From: Anaeromicropila herbilytica
GTDB lineage: Bacteria > Bacillota > Clostridia > Lachnospirales > Lachnospiraceae
Direction of reading: 5' to 3'
Assembly: GCF_016591975.1 (NCBI RefSeq)
Contig: NZ_AP024169.1
Location: forward strand, 3,449,001 to 3,513,000
Length of the DNA stretch: 64,000 bases
Of the stretch, positions 52,600-62,565 are shown in pieces. Under the pieces are notes generated by a model. The model had not been told where the DNA came from and did not search any database. It saw only the letters and a program-made list of their open reading frames with translations. A program made the position numbers and the translations under genes. The number at the start of each line of letters is the position of its first letter. The first letter of the stretch is position 1.

Positions 52600-53775
52600 T
52601 TAGTCTACTAAGATTGTTTCTTTCGTATCTAATGCAACTTTAACTAATTCTTCTATTTGTTCTTCCAAGTTTCTTTCTGATCTTTCAATTGCTTTTAAGC
52701 TTGGTTTTGTTACTGGATGTTTCGCAACGAATATCGTACAACAATCTTCAAATGGTAGTATAGAAGTCTCATAAGTATCAATTTTTTCTGCAACATCAAC
52801 GATATCTTGTTTATCAAATCCAATCACTGGACGGAATACTGGCATCGTACATACAGAATTCGTAGCATTTAAGCTCTGCAACGTCTGGCTTGCTACTTGA
52901 CCGATACTTTCTCCAGTAACTAAAGCTAACGCACCATTGTCATTTGCAATCTGTTCTGCAATCTTCATCATATATCTTCTCATGATTATGGTTAATTCAT
53001 CATGAGGACATTTTTCATAAATGTATAATTGAATATCCGTAAAGTTAATAACATGTAACTTGATAGGACCGGAATATCTTGAAACGATTCTAGCCAAATC
53101 TACTACTTTTTGCTTTGCTCTCTCACTTGTATATGGTGGTGCATGAAAATAAGTTGCTTCCAGACTAACACCACGCTTAGCAACCATGTATCCAGCAACT
53201 GGACTGTCAATTCCACCAGATAATAGAAGCATTGCTTTTCCATTGGTTCCAACTGGCATGCCACCTGGACCTGGAATGATCAAGGAATATACATATCCTT
53301 TCGTACGAATCTCTACATTAATTTTAACTTCTGGATTGTGGACATCAACTTTCATATTTGGAAAACGATCTAAAAGGTACTCACCCATTTTCATACAGAT
53401 CTCTGGTGACGTAAATGGATAACGTTTATCCGCTCTTTTCGCTTCTACTTTGAAGGTAAAACTCTTATCTTTGTACATCTGTTCCACATAATCACCAACA
53501 GCTTTGGCTAAAGGATCCCATTCGCAGTCATCGATCTGAACTACTGGACAGATTGATGCAACACCGAATACTCTCTTGATTGCATCGACAGTTTCATCAT
53601 AATCATAACTCTCTGGACATTCAACAAAGATTCTACCTTGCTCTTTGATTACATTGAAATTTCCTACTTCTTTTAATGCATATTTGATTTGATCACGTAA
53701 TGCATTCTCAAAGATATATCGGTTCTTTCCCTTAATCCCTATTTCTGCATATTTTATTAAAAATGCTTTAAACAT
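52600..53775 (-). CDS. thiI: tRNA 4-thiouridine synthetase ThiI
   Basis: 391 residues. THUMP domain (about 60-165) and adenylation domain with PP-loop LLSGGIDSPVA. There is no rhodanese domain, as in most Firmicutes; sulfur comes from the cysteine desulfurase encoded just upstream. KYAEIGIKGKNR and GESIGQVASQTLQSL are family motifs. 4-thiouridine at tRNA position 8 and, in some organisms, thiamin thiazole. AGGAG-type site before the ATG. Confidence 0.93.
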   Translation of the reverse strand: MFKAFLIKYAEIGIKGKNRYIFENALRDQIKYALKEVGNFNVIKEQGRIFVECPESYDYDETVDAIKRVFGVASICPVVQIDDCEWDPLAKAVGDYVEQMYKDKSFTFKVEAKRADKRYPFTSPEICMKMGEYLLDRFPNMKVDVHNPEVKINVEIRTKGYVYSLIIPGPGGMPVGTNGKAMLLLSGGIDSPVAGYMVAKRGVSLEATYFHAPPYTSERAKQKVVDLARIVSRYSGPIKLHVINFTDIQLYIYEKCPHDELTIIMRRYMMKIAEQIANDNGALALVTGESIGQVASQTLQSLNATNSVCTMPVFRPVIGFDKQDIVDVAEKIDTYETSILPFEDCCTIFVAKHPVTKPSLKAIERSERNLEEQIEELVKVALDTKETILVD

Positions 53776-53888
53776 ATTTTCTCCTTTTGTGATAACTCTT
53801 TCTCTTTTGGTTATCTATCTCGTCATTTATTTTATTTATATAAAACTCAACGTTATTTAATGTTTATTTAGTTGTGTATAGTTATCTC

Positions 53889-55049
53889 TTAATGTCTACG
53901 ATACTTACGTAATAAAGGAATGATTTCATTCAATGCTGACACCGCGTAATCAATTTCCTCTCTTGTAGTATTCACAGAAAAACTAAATCTTATTGTCGAA
54001 TCCAACAATTCCTTTTTCACACCGATAGCAATTAATGTACCACTTAAACTTGGATGATTAGAGGAACAAGCTGATCCTGCTGATACATATACATTCTTCT
54101 CTTCCAAAGCATGTAAAAGTACTTCACTTCGAATTCCTGCAAAACTTACACTAATAATATGTGGTGCAGTAGATTTTATATTATCATCAAGTCCATTTAT
54201 AGTAACTTCTTCTATTTCCTTCATTCGATCGATAAAATATTGCTTTAGTTCGTATAAATGGTTGATTTTTTGTTCATGATTATTATATATTTCAAAAACT
54301 GCTTGTCCTAACCCTGCGATTGCAGGAACATTCTCGGTTCCAGAACGCAATCCTTTTTGTTGATCCCCACCAAAAAGGATTGGTTTCACTTTTACTTTAT
54401 CACGAACGAATAGAATTCCGCTCCCCTTAGGACCATGTATTTTATGCCCACTGATGGATAACAAATCAATTCCAAGACGTTTTGGATAGATAAGGTATTT
54501 ACCAAATGCTTGGATAGCGTCCACGTGGAATAAGGTATTCTTATTAGCTTCTTTTATAATATTAGATATCTGTTCAATCTCTTGGACAGCACCGATTTCA
54601 TTGTTTACATACATAACAGACACTAATATTGTCTCATCTGTTATCTCATTCTTTAATTGTTCGATGTCTATCTTTCCTTTATTGTCTACATTAAGATAGG
54701 TGATTCGAAAGCCAAAATCTTCAAGATAGATTAAAGGATTATATACCGAAGGATGTTCAATCCTTGTAGTAATAATATGATTTCCTGCACGCTTATTTGC
54801 GAATGCAGTACCAATTAATGCCTGATTATTCGATTCTGTTCCCCCTGAGGTGAATATAATTTCTTTTTCATCAACTTTAAGATTCTTTGCTATAATCTGC
54901 TTTGATTCTTTGATATATTGTTCTGCCTTCATTCCTTTTGAATGCATACTGGAAGGATTACCATAATCTTCTCTAAGGGTTTTTATCATTATATCTTTCA
55001 CAGAATCAAATACTTGTGTTGTCGCTGCATTATCTAAATATGCTTCCAT
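53889..55049 (-). CDS. cysteine desulfurase (NifS/IscS class)
   Basis: 386-residue class V PLP enzyme that mobilises sulfur from cysteine. SGHKIHGPKGSG gives the PLP Lys203, and SAGSACSSNHPSLS carries the catalytic Cys328. LDNAATTQVF at the start is typical. It stands 113 bp upstream of thiI, as NifZ does in Bacillus, and probably feeds it. Confidence 0.93.
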   Translation of the reverse strand: MEAYLDNAATTQVFDSVKDIMIKTLREDYGNPSSMHSKGMKAEQYIKESKQIIAKNLKVDEKEIIFTSGGTESNNQALIGTAFANKRAGNHIITTRIEHPSVYNPLIYLEDFGFRITYLNVDNKGKIDIEQLKNEITDETILVSVMYVNNEIGAVQEIEQISNIIKEANKNTLFHVDAIQAFGKYLIYPKRLGIDLLSISGHKIHGPKGSGILFVRDKVKVKPILFGGDQQKGLRSGTENVPAIAGLGQAVFEIYNNHEQKINHLYELKQYFIDRMKEIEEVTINGLDDNIKSTAPHIISVSFAGIRSEVLLHALEEKNVYVSAGSACSSNHPSLSGTLIAIGVKKELLDSTIRFSFSVNTTREEIDYAVSALNEIIPLLRKYRRH

Positions 55050-55094
55050 TCTTTATTTACTCCATCCAACTTATGACCCTTATATGGGTTTTGC

Positions 55095-55838
55095 CTACTT
55101 GTCTTCTTCTAGTTCAAACATCAAAAGAGAGAGAATCGTAAGCCCTGCAGTTTCGGTTCTTAGAATTCTCTTACCTAATGTAATTGGTTTAATCTGATGT
55201 TCCATTGCATCATTGATTTCTGATTCTTCAAAGCCGCCTTCTGGACCAATAAATACTCCTAGTGAAGTGTGGCCCTTAGCTTCCTTAACAATCTTCTTAG
55301 AAGCTTCAATTCCTGTTTCTTTCTCATATGGAATAACATTATAATCAAGACTCTTTGCAAAAGCTAAAGCCTCTTTGTATGTTATAGGTTTTCTAACAAT
55401 TGGTATAATTCCTCGATTTGACTGTTTCGCCGCACTTACTGCAATAGACTGCCATCTATCTACTTTTTTTAATTCTTTTTTATCGTCAAATTTTACAATC
55501 GTTCTTCTTGTAACTACAGGAATCACTTCATATACACCTAATTCAACTGCCTTCTGAATAATTAATTCCATCTTATCCTTTTTTGGCAAGCCTTGAAATA
55601 GATATATTTTTGTGTTTAATTCAGTATCAGAACTTCTTTCTTCTAATACTTTTGTTATAATCTCCGAATTAGATACAGCCTCTATTATACAATAAAAGTC
55701 TTTTCCTTGTCCATCACAAATTATGATTTCCTCTTTTTCCTTCATTCTCAATACATTCTTGATGTGATTAACATCTTCACCAGTAATTCTTATCTCTTCT
55801 CCACCTGTTTGACTAGGATCCACATAAAAACGGTACAT
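55095..55838 (-). CDS. rsmE: 16S rRNA (uracil1498-N3)-methyltransferase
   Basis: 247-residue SPOUT methyltransferase with the RsmE core: DVNHIKNVLRMKEKEEI, QGLPKKDKMELIIQKAVELGV, IGPEGGFEESEI and the knot motif LGKRILRTETA. Modifies U1498 in the 16S rRNA decoding region. Same operon as prmA and dnaJ. Confidence 0.93.
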   Translation of the reverse strand: MYRFYVDPSQTGGEEIRITGEDVNHIKNVLRMKEKEEIIICDGQGKDFYCIIEAVSNSEIITKVLEERSSDTELNTKIYLFQGLPKKDKMELIIQKAVELGVYEVIPVVTRRTIVKFDDKKELKKVDRWQSIAVSAAKQSNRGIIPIVRKPITYKEALAFAKSLDYNVIPYEKETGIEASKKIVKEAKGHTSLGVFIGPEGGFEESEINDAMEHQIKPITLGKRILRTETAGLTILSLLMFELEEDK

Positions 55839-55929
55839 ACCAATTCTCCTTCTTTATCCATAATGATATTAGTGCCAGCTTCGCACAATCGAAAAAGGGA
55901 ACGAATTATAAGTTCGTTCCCTTCATACT

Positions 55930-56889
55930 CTATTCTGGCTTTCTAGCGACTATTGAAACCCAATCTCCCATTTCATTAATCTCTATGATTTCAAAACCAT
56001 TTTGTAAAATAGCCTGAACTACTTCCTCTTTTTTCATATTAATGATACCTGAAGATATAAATAAACCATTTGGTTTCATATGTTTTCCAATCTCAGCTGA
56101 TAAAGGAATAATAATATCTGCTAAGATATTTGCTACTACGATATCATAGATACCAACTCCAACTTTTTCTTGAAGCGATTCATCTTCTATAATATTTCCA
56201 CTGTAAGCAATAAATTCATCATCCTTAATTCCATTTCCACTAACATTTTCATAAGTTGCTGTAAGCGCATTCGCATCAATATCTGTTGCAATAACCTTTT
56301 TTGCACCTAATTTCAAACCAATAATGGATAAGATTCCACTTCCACAACCAACATCTAATACGAGAGAATTCTTCTTTAGATGCTTCTTAAGTCCTAAAAT
56401 ACACAATTTCGTTGTCTCATGACTACCAGTTCCAAATGCTGTTCCAGGATCAATCTCAATTACGATATCGCCTTCATTCACCTGATCAAGCTTCTCCCAA
56501 GTTGGCTTAATAATGATATCTTCATCAATTCGAAATGGTTTAAAGAATTCTTTCCAATTGTTAATCCAATCTTTATCTTCTGTTTCAGAAATATCGATTG
56601 TTGCATCACCGATATTTACAAAAGCTTTGATTTCTTCTAGGCCTTCTTTTACTTTTGCAATCAATTCCTGTGTTTCTACCTCTGGATCAATGTAAAAGCT
56701 AATTGTAGCGGTTCCATTATCCTCATCTAATTCTGGTAATATATCAATGAACATAGCCTTCTTATCTTCTTCGCTTAAAGGAATGTTGTCGATAATCTCA
56801 ATCCCTTCAATTCCTAATTCATCTAACATATTACTTACATAATCCGTTGCTTCAGTTGTTGTATTTAACGTGAATTTTGTCCACTTCAC
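55930..56889 (-). CDS. prmA: ribosomal protein L11 methyltransferase
   Basis: 319 residues; methylates lysines and N-terminus of L11. The start MKWTKFTLNTTTEA follows from GTG at 56889 behind GGAGA; the upstream in-frame ATG (56925) does not fit the family. SAM motif VLDVGCGSGILSIIGLKLGA; the catalytic loop ends in VVANILADIIIPL. Standard neighbour of dnaJ in clostridia. Confidence 0.92.
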   Translation of the reverse strand: MKWTKFTLNTTTEATDYVSNMLDELGIEGIEIIDNIPLSEEDKKAMFIDILPELDEDNGTATISFYIDPEVETQELIAKVKEGLEEIKAFVNIGDATIDISETEDKDWINNWKEFFKPFRIDEDIIIKPTWEKLDQVNEGDIVIEIDPGTAFGTGSHETTKLCILGLKKHLKKNSLVLDVGCGSGILSIIGLKLGAKKVIATDIDANALTATYENVSGNGIKDDEFIAYSGNIIEDESLQEKVGVGIYDIVVANILADIIIPLSAEIGKHMKPNGLFISSGIINMKKEEVVQAILQNGFEIIEINEMGDWVSIVARKPE

Positions 56890-57029
56890 AATTATCTCTC
56901 CATTCGTTGATTGATTGCATTCCATGAGCTCAGTACAAGTTAAAAAGATTTTATTTCTAAGCTCTTATTCTATCTAAGCTCTTTATTTATTTATTTATTT
57001 TCTTAATTATTTCAAATCGTTATCTTTGC

Positions 57030-58217
57030 TTATTCAAAAAACTCATTAATTTTGTCTTTCAAACCTTTTTTCTTTGCTTTTTCTTTTGACTCAGTCGTAT
57101 CTTGTTGGTTCGATTCTGTAGATGAATCTTTTCCAGTCATAGCATCATCAAATTGCTTTAATAAGGTTTTCTGTTCATTCGTAAGCTTCGTGGGAACTTG
57201 AACAACTAAAGTAACATAGTGATCTCCACGTACTTGTTTGTTACGAAGTGTTGGAACACCTTTTGCTCTTAATCTTACTTTTGTATCTGTCTGTGTACCT
57301 GGTTTAACAGTGTAGATTACGTCTCCATCTACTGTACTAATTCTAACATCTGCGCCTAATGCTGCATCAGCATATGAGATTGGTGCAGTTGAGAAGATAT
57401 CATATTCTTGTCTTACGAAGTTAGGGTGTCTGCTTACAGATACTTCAACTAATAGATCGCCTCGTTCTCCACCATTAACTCCTGGTTCACCTTTATCACG
57501 AATGCGGATGCTTTGACCATCGTCAATACCTGCTGGGATAGATACTTTTATCGTTTTCTTCTTGCTAATGTATCCAGAACCATAACAATCTGGACATTTA
57601 TCTTTCACAATCTTACCTGATCCTTTACAGTCTGGACATGTTTGAACATTTCTAACCATTCCAAATAAAGATTGTTGTGTAAATACCACTTGACCTTTAC
57701 CACCACATTTTGAACAAGTCTGTGTCTGAGTGCCTGGTTTTGCACCTGTTCCATGACAAGTAGTACATTCATCTTTGAGGGTAAGTTCGATTTCTTTCTC
57801 CACACCAAATACTGCTTCTTCAAATGTGATACGTACGCTAGTTCTTAAGTTCTGGCCTTTCATTGGACCGTTATTTGCTCTTGATCTACTTCTTCCGCCA
57901 CCGAATAAGTCGCCAAATAGATCACCAAAGATATCTCCCATATCTCCCATGTTACCAAAATCAAATCCACCAGCTCCGCCGCCGGCTCCATCGAATGCAG
58001 AGTGGCCAAATTGGTCATATTGTCTACGTTTATCTGCATCTGAAAGTACGGTATATGCCTCAGAAGCTTCTTTAAACTTAGCTTCTGCCTCTTTATCTCC
58101 TGGATTAGTATCTGGATGATATTTCTTTGCTAATTGTCTATATGCCTTTTTAAGATCAGCATCAGTAGCACTTCTACTAACACCAAGCACTTCGTAATAA
58201 TCTCGTTTATCTGCCAT
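57030..58217 (-). CDS. dnaJ: chaperone DnaJ
   Basis: 395-residue class I J protein. J domain with HPD (KKYHPDTNPGD), Gly/Phe-rich linker (GAGGGAGGFDFGN), four CxxCxGxG zinc repeats (CTTCHGTGA, CSKCGGKGQ, CPDCKGSGK, CPDCYGSGY), client-binding C-terminal domain. Stimulates DnaK ATPase. GGAAGGTGA stands before the ATG. Confidence 0.95.
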   Translation of the reverse strand: MADKRDYYEVLGVSRSATDADLKKAYRQLAKKYHPDTNPGDKEAEAKFKEASEAYTVLSDADKRRQYDQFGHSAFDGAGGGAGGFDFGNMGDMGDIFGDLFGDLFGGGRSRSRANNGPMKGQNLRTSVRITFEEAVFGVEKEIELTLKDECTTCHGTGAKPGTQTQTCSKCGGKGQVVFTQQSLFGMVRNVQTCPDCKGSGKIVKDKCPDCYGSGYISKKKTIKVSIPAGIDDGQSIRIRDKGEPGVNGGERGDLLVEVSVSRHPNFVRQEYDIFSTAPISYADAALGADVRISTVDGDVIYTVKPGTQTDTKVRLRAKGVPTLRNKQVRGDHYVTLVVQVPTKLTNEQKTLLKQFDDAMTGKDSSTESNQQDTTESKEKAKKKGLKDKINEFFE

Positions 58218-58385
58218 TATTCTCACCTTCCTAAAAACTATGTAAGAAAAGAATATTCATGAAGTATCTTTAATAAATTATATGATTTCATGAATAGTAA
58301 TTCTCTCCTACACATCACTCTCTCTGTTATTTCTCTATATTATGTTCCATAAGTGTGTCTTATTTCACTTTTTCTCTTTATACTG

Positions 58386-58419
58386 ACAAATAGGCCGCCA
58401 ATTCTGACCGCCTATTTGT
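58386..58419. terminator. hairpin between dnaK and dnaJ
   Basis: ACAAATAGGC pairs with GCCTATTTGT, a stable stem in a 340-bp gap that otherwise has no gene. The T-run follows only on the plus strand, so termination of the minus-strand operon here is doubtful; it may be a processing or attenuation site. Confidence 0.4.
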
Positions 58420-58563
58420 GCTTTTTGCTGTAGGACTGACCCAAAGCTTATATTACTGAATACTTATTGTTTCGTCAAGTTTTTTTCAAAATAATAAAGT
58501 CATATTTCTAATATAGCAATATCTTATTGTTAATCAACTTAACTAGGTTTCTAAATATTCTAA

Positions 58564-60432
58564 TTATACTTCTCTGTAATCTCCATCAACTACGTCATCA
58601 GCTTGGTATGTTTGACCTGCACCAGCACCTGACATATCAGGACCTGCGCCTGCTGCTCCAGCTGCGCCTTGTGCTTGTTCATATACTTTTGCAAATAATG
58701 CTTGAGCACTTTCCATTAATTTTTCTTTGGCAGCTTTGATGTCTTCAACTTCACCATCAGACATAACTTCTGGATTTGATTTTTCAACTAATTCTTTTAA
58801 GTGAGTTAAATCAGCTTCTACTTTCGTCTTATCGTTAGCATCAATCTTATCACCAACTTCGTTTAATGCTTTTTCAGTTTGGAATACCATTGAATCTGCA
58901 TCATTACGAACTTCAATTGCTTCTTTACGTTTTTTATCTTGAGCTTCAAATTCAGCTGCTTCTTTAACAGCTTTATCGATATCTGCATCAGAAAGGTTTG
59001 ATCCAGCTGTAATTGTGATGTGTTGTTCTCTACCAGTTCCAAGATCTTTTGCTGATACATTTACGATACCATTGGCATCGATATCAAATGTTACTTCGAT
59101 TTGTGGAACACCTCTTCTTGCTGGTGGAATACCATCAAGTCTGAATTGTCCAAGTGATTTGTTATCTCTAGCAAATTGTCTTTCACCTTGAACAACGTTG
59201 ATATCTACTGCTTCTTGGTTATCAGCTGCAGTTGAGAAGATTTGGCTCTTCTTAGTTGGGATTGTAGTATTTCTTTCGATTAATCTTGTAGCTACACCAC
59301 CCATTGTTTCGATAGATAATGATAATGGAGTTACGTCTAATAATAAGATATCTCCTGCACCAGCATCTCCTGCTAATTTACCACCTTGAATAGAAGCACC
59401 AATTGCTACACATTCATCTGGGTTAAGTGTTTTTGAAGGTTCGTGACCTGTTAATTGTTTTACTTTATCTTGAACAGCTGGGATACGAGTTGATCCACCA
59501 ACTAATAATACTTTGCTTAATTCAGAAGATGTTAAACCAGCATCTCTTAGAGCGTTTTGAACTGGAGTTGCAGTTCTTTCAACTAAGTCATGAGTTAATT
59601 CATCGAATTTTGCTCTTGTTAAGTTTAAGTCAAAATGTTTTGGTCCTTCTGCAGTTGCAGTAATGAAAGGTAAGTTAATGTTTGTTGTAGATGCTGATGA
59701 TAATTCTTTCTTAGCTTTTTCAGCAGCTTCTTTTAATCTTTGAAGAGCCATCTTATCTGTTGATAAGTCTACACCTTCTGTTTTCTTGAATTCATCAATC
59801 ATGAATCTTGTGATTCTTTCATCAAAGTCATCTCCACCTAGTCTGTTATCACCTGATGTTGATAATACTTCGATAACACCATCACCGATTTCAATGATAG
59901 ATACGTCGAATGTACCACCACCTAAATCGTAAACCATGATTTTTTGTTCATGTTCATTATCAAGACCATAAGCTAATGCAGCTGCAGTAGGCTCGTTGAT
60001 AATTCTCTTAACATCAAGACCTGCAATCTTACCAGCGTCTTTTGTTGCTTGTCTTTGAGCATCGTTAAAGTATGCAGGAACTGTAATAACTGCTTCTGAA
60101 ACAGTTTCTCCTAAGTAGCTTTCAGCATCTGCTTTTAATTTTTGAAGAATCATTGCTGAGATCTCTTGTGGAGAGTATTTCTTATCATCAATACCTACTC
60201 TATATTCAGTACCCATATGTCTCTTAATAGAAGAGATTGTTTTATCTGAATTTGTTACTGCTTGACGTTTTGCTGGTTCACCAACAAGTCTTTCTCCAGT
60301 TTTTGTGAAAGCTACGATGGATGGAGTTGTTCTAGCGCCTTCTACGTTAGCGATAACAACTGGTTTTCCACCTTCCATAACAGCTACACATGAATTTGTT
60401 GTTCCTAAGTCAATTCCTATAATTTTACCCAT
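58564..60432 (-). CDS. dnaK: chaperone DnaK (Hsp70)
   Basis: 622 residues. IGIDLGTTNSCVAVMEGG, VPAYFNDAQRQATKDAG, VYDLGGGTFDVSI and LLVGGSTRIP are the ATPase motifs. The substrate-binding domain and a Gly/Ala-rich tail ending YREV follow. ATP-driven protein folding with DnaJ and GrpE. AGGAGGA before the ATG. Confidence 0.97.
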   Translation of the reverse strand: MGKIIGIDLGTTNSCVAVMEGGKPVVIANVEGARTTPSIVAFTKTGERLVGEPAKRQAVTNSDKTISSIKRHMGTEYRVGIDDKKYSPQEISAMILQKLKADAESYLGETVSEAVITVPAYFNDAQRQATKDAGKIAGLDVKRIINEPTAAALAYGLDNEHEQKIMVYDLGGGTFDVSIIEIGDGVIEVLSTSGDNRLGGDDFDERITRFMIDEFKKTEGVDLSTDKMALQRLKEAAEKAKKELSSASTTNINLPFITATAEGPKHFDLNLTRAKFDELTHDLVERTATPVQNALRDAGLTSSELSKVLLVGGSTRIPAVQDKVKQLTGHEPSKTLNPDECVAIGASIQGGKLAGDAGAGDILLLDVTPLSLSIETMGGVATRLIERNTTIPTKKSQIFSTAADNQEAVDINVVQGERQFARDNKSLGQFRLDGIPPARRGVPQIEVTFDIDANGIVNVSAKDLGTGREQHITITAGSNLSDADIDKAVKEAAEFEAQDKKRKEAIEVRNDADSMVFQTEKALNEVGDKIDANDKTKVEADLTHLKELVEKSNPEVMSDGEVEDIKAAKEKLMESAQALFAKVYEQAQGAAGAAGAGPDMSGAGAGQTYQADDVVDGDYREV

Positions 60433-60540
60433 GATATATTCCTCCTAAATTTAATCAAACTTACAATTATGTTTCAAATCAATTATTTTATAATTAATAT
60501 AATATAAAGCTTATATAAAACTTTTAATAAAAACGTTAAC

Positions 60541-61164
60541 TTAATTAACTACTTTAACCATACTATGGCGAATTACGCTATCTTTGTATGTGTATCCTTT
60601 TTGGAATTCATCTGATACAATATTTTCACCTAGATTATCATCTTCGGCATGCATTACTGCATTATGAAGATTTGGATCAAATTCTTTGCCAACAGCTTCA
60701 ATTGGTTTTACACCAGCATCTTCAAGTGTTTGCACAAATTGTTTATAAATCTTCTCAATTCCTTGAACAAAAGCACCTTCTTTTTCTTCTTCTGTAATTG
60801 TATCAAAACCTCTTTCAAAGTTATCAACAACTGGAAGAATCTTTTCTATGATATCTTTTGCTCCAATCTCAAACATTTGAGATTTTTCTCTTTCAGAACG
60901 TTTACGGAAGTTATCAAATTCAGCCATAGTTCTCATTAATCTATCGTTTAATTCTTCGATTTGAAGATCTTTTTTATCTTTCTTATCTTTTTTGAAGAAA
61001 GATTTTTTTTCTTTTGATGTTTCTTTTTCCTCTAAGGAATCCTCATCATCCTCATTAAGTACTTCTTCTTCGCTCTCTAAAACCTCAGTAGTATCCTCTA
61101 CTTCGCCTTCTATTACTTGATCTTCTTGCTTTAATTCTTCTTTACTTGTTTCTTTTTCTGACAC
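60541..61164 (-). CDS. grpE: nucleotide exchange factor GrpE
   Basis: 207 residues. A very acidic N-terminal region (about 1-70), then RLMRTMAEFDNFRKRSEREK and the C-terminal beta domain (FDPNLHNAVMHAEDDN ... YTYKDSVIRHSMVKV). Exchanges ADP on DnaK. GTG start behind AAGGTGG. Confidence 0.95.
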   Translation of the reverse strand: MSEKETSKEELKQEDQVIEGEVEDTTEVLESEEEVLNEDDEDSLEEKETSKEKKSFFKKDKKDKKDLQIEELNDRLMRTMAEFDNFRKRSEREKSQMFEIGAKDIIEKILPVVDNFERGFDTITEEEKEGAFVQGIEKIYKQFVQTLEDAGVKPIEAVGKEFDPNLHNAVMHAEDDNLGENIVSDEFQKGYTYKDSVIRHSMVKVVN

Positions 61165-61197
61165 GATTAATAGCCACCTTTCTGGTTATTTTCTATA

Positions 61198-62229
61198 CTA
61201 TGTTTTATTCTTAAAGATATCATCCAGTTGACCAGTCAGGGTCTTAAGTGTACTTACTACCTTTTCATAATCCATTCTCTTAGGTCCTATTATTCCAATT
61301 GTACCTGTAACTCCATCTTCAATTTCATAAGTAGCAGTTACAACGGAACAATCTTTCATTGTCTTAACTGGTGATTCATCTCCAATATATACCTGAATAC
61401 CTTTGTTATCCTCATGTTCATTACTCTCAGCTATAAAATCAGTTAGCATTTTCTTCTCTTCAAATGCTGATAATAATTCGCTTGCCCTCTCTCTATCACT
61501 GAGTTCAGGATATTTCAAGATATTTGTTGCTCCACTTGTATAAATCTCTAGATCATCTTCTTCTTTAATTGCCTGAGCTACTGCATCCAAGATATCATTT
61601 ACAATAGAGCTATGGACACCAGCTTGTTCCTTCATTTTCTGGATAACAGATAAATTAATCTCTGTGATATCAAGTCCATTTAAGAAGGTATTTAGAAGAA
61701 TATTCATCTTCAATATAGTTTCCTTATCAAGTTCGTCATTAATGTGTATCATCTTATTCTTAACAATGTTACCATCTAATACAATTACTGCAAGAATCTG
61801 TGTAGTATCAACTTCCGCTAATTGTAAGAACTTAACTTTCTTATGCTTATACTTTGGTGTACTTACCATCGTTGCATAATTCGTATTGACAGCCAATAAC
61901 TTTGCCACTTGTTGTAATAATAATTCAATACGATCTGTCTTCTGAGTCAATAGTTCCTTCATCTCATCTACTTCATGAACTTTGGATTCCATCATAGTAT
62001 CAACATATAATCGATATCCTTTATCCGAAGGAATTCTTCCTGCAGAAGTATGTGGTTGAATAATGTAACCTAACTCTTCTAGGTCTGCCATCTCATTGCG
62101 AATGGTTGCAGAACTTAGACTTAAATCTGTATATTTTGATATTGTTCTAGAACCTACAGGTTCGCCAGTCTCTAAATAATTACGGATAATCGCTTGTAAT
62201 ATTTTAAGCTTTCTCTCATCTAACTGCAT
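61198..62229 (-). CDS. hrcA: heat-shock repressor HrcA
   Basis: 343 residues. Winged helix (RKLKILQAIIRNYLETGEPVGSRTISKY), LGYIIQPHTSAGRIPSDKGYRLYVD, and the C-terminal IGIIGPKRMDYEKVV. It binds CIRCE, found 55 bp upstream, and represses its own operon until GroEL is titrated by misfolded protein. First gene of hrcA-grpE-dnaK-dnaJ. Confidence 0.96.
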   Translation of the reverse strand: MQLDERKLKILQAIIRNYLETGEPVGSRTISKYTDLSLSSATIRNEMADLEELGYIIQPHTSAGRIPSDKGYRLYVDTMMESKVHEVDEMKELLTQKTDRIELLLQQVAKLLAVNTNYATMVSTPKYKHKKVKFLQLAEVDTTQILAVIVLDGNIVKNKMIHINDELDKETILKMNILLNTFLNGLDITEINLSVIQKMKEQAGVHSSIVNDILDAVAQAIKEEDDLEIYTSGATNILKYPELSDRERASELLSAFEEKKMLTDFIAESNEHEDNKGIQVYIGDESPVKTMKDCSVVTATYEIEDGVTGTIGIIGPKRMDYEKVVSTLKTLTGQLDDIFKNKT

Positions 62230-62283
62230 CCAATCACATCCTTTTCTCTAGAATAAGGTACATATCAGTTATTTCTTTGATTG

Positions 62284-62310
62284 TTAGCACTCATTCAAGT
62301 AGAGTGCTAA
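62284..62310 (-). promoter_or_regulatory. CIRCE operator of the hrcA operon
   Basis: TTAGCACTC, 9-nt spacer, GAGTGCTAA: a perfect CIRCE inverted repeat. Bound by HrcA. Confidence 0.97.
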
Positions 62311-62323
62311 TATCTTTATATAT

Positions 62324-62352
62324 AACTTATCACTATCATTTTCTTTTGTCAA
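62324..62352 (-). promoter_or_regulatory. candidate promoter of the hrcA operon
   Basis: On the minus strand TTGACA (62352-62347), 17-bp spacer, TAAGTT (62329-62324), just upstream of CIRCE. The -10 box is poor, so tentative. Confidence 0.5.
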
Positions 62353-62408
62353 GAAAAATTTTATAGTAATTTCTGTTTTAATTTTCAACTCAAATGTCTC
62401 ATTAAAAT

Positions 62409-62440
62409 GTTCAAGTTCCTCACTTCGTTCGTCAAATGGC
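62409..62440. repeat. isolated copy of the family C central motif
   Basis: CCTCACTTCGTTCGTCAAA, the central hairpin word of family C, occurs here without the rest of the element. Confidence 0.55.
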
Positions 62441-62443
62441 AAT

Positions 62444-62485
62444 AAAAAAAGTAAGACTATCAATAAGGATAATCTTACTTTTTTT
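62444..62485. terminator. bidirectional terminator after the surface protein gene
   Basis: AAAAAAAGTAAGA pairs with TCTTACTTTTTTT around ATC/GAT; runs of A and T on both sides. Confidence 0.8.
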
Positions 62486-62565
62486 AGTTTAATTGCTATA
62501 TTCTATACACTTAGCAACTTATTTCATATTATAAGCTAGTTATTAAATTAATTTGCTCAATGATG

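Noticed and set aside
57775..58119. Plus-strand ORF opposite dnaJ
   Set aside because: Shadow of the Gly-rich and zinc-repeat coding sequence.
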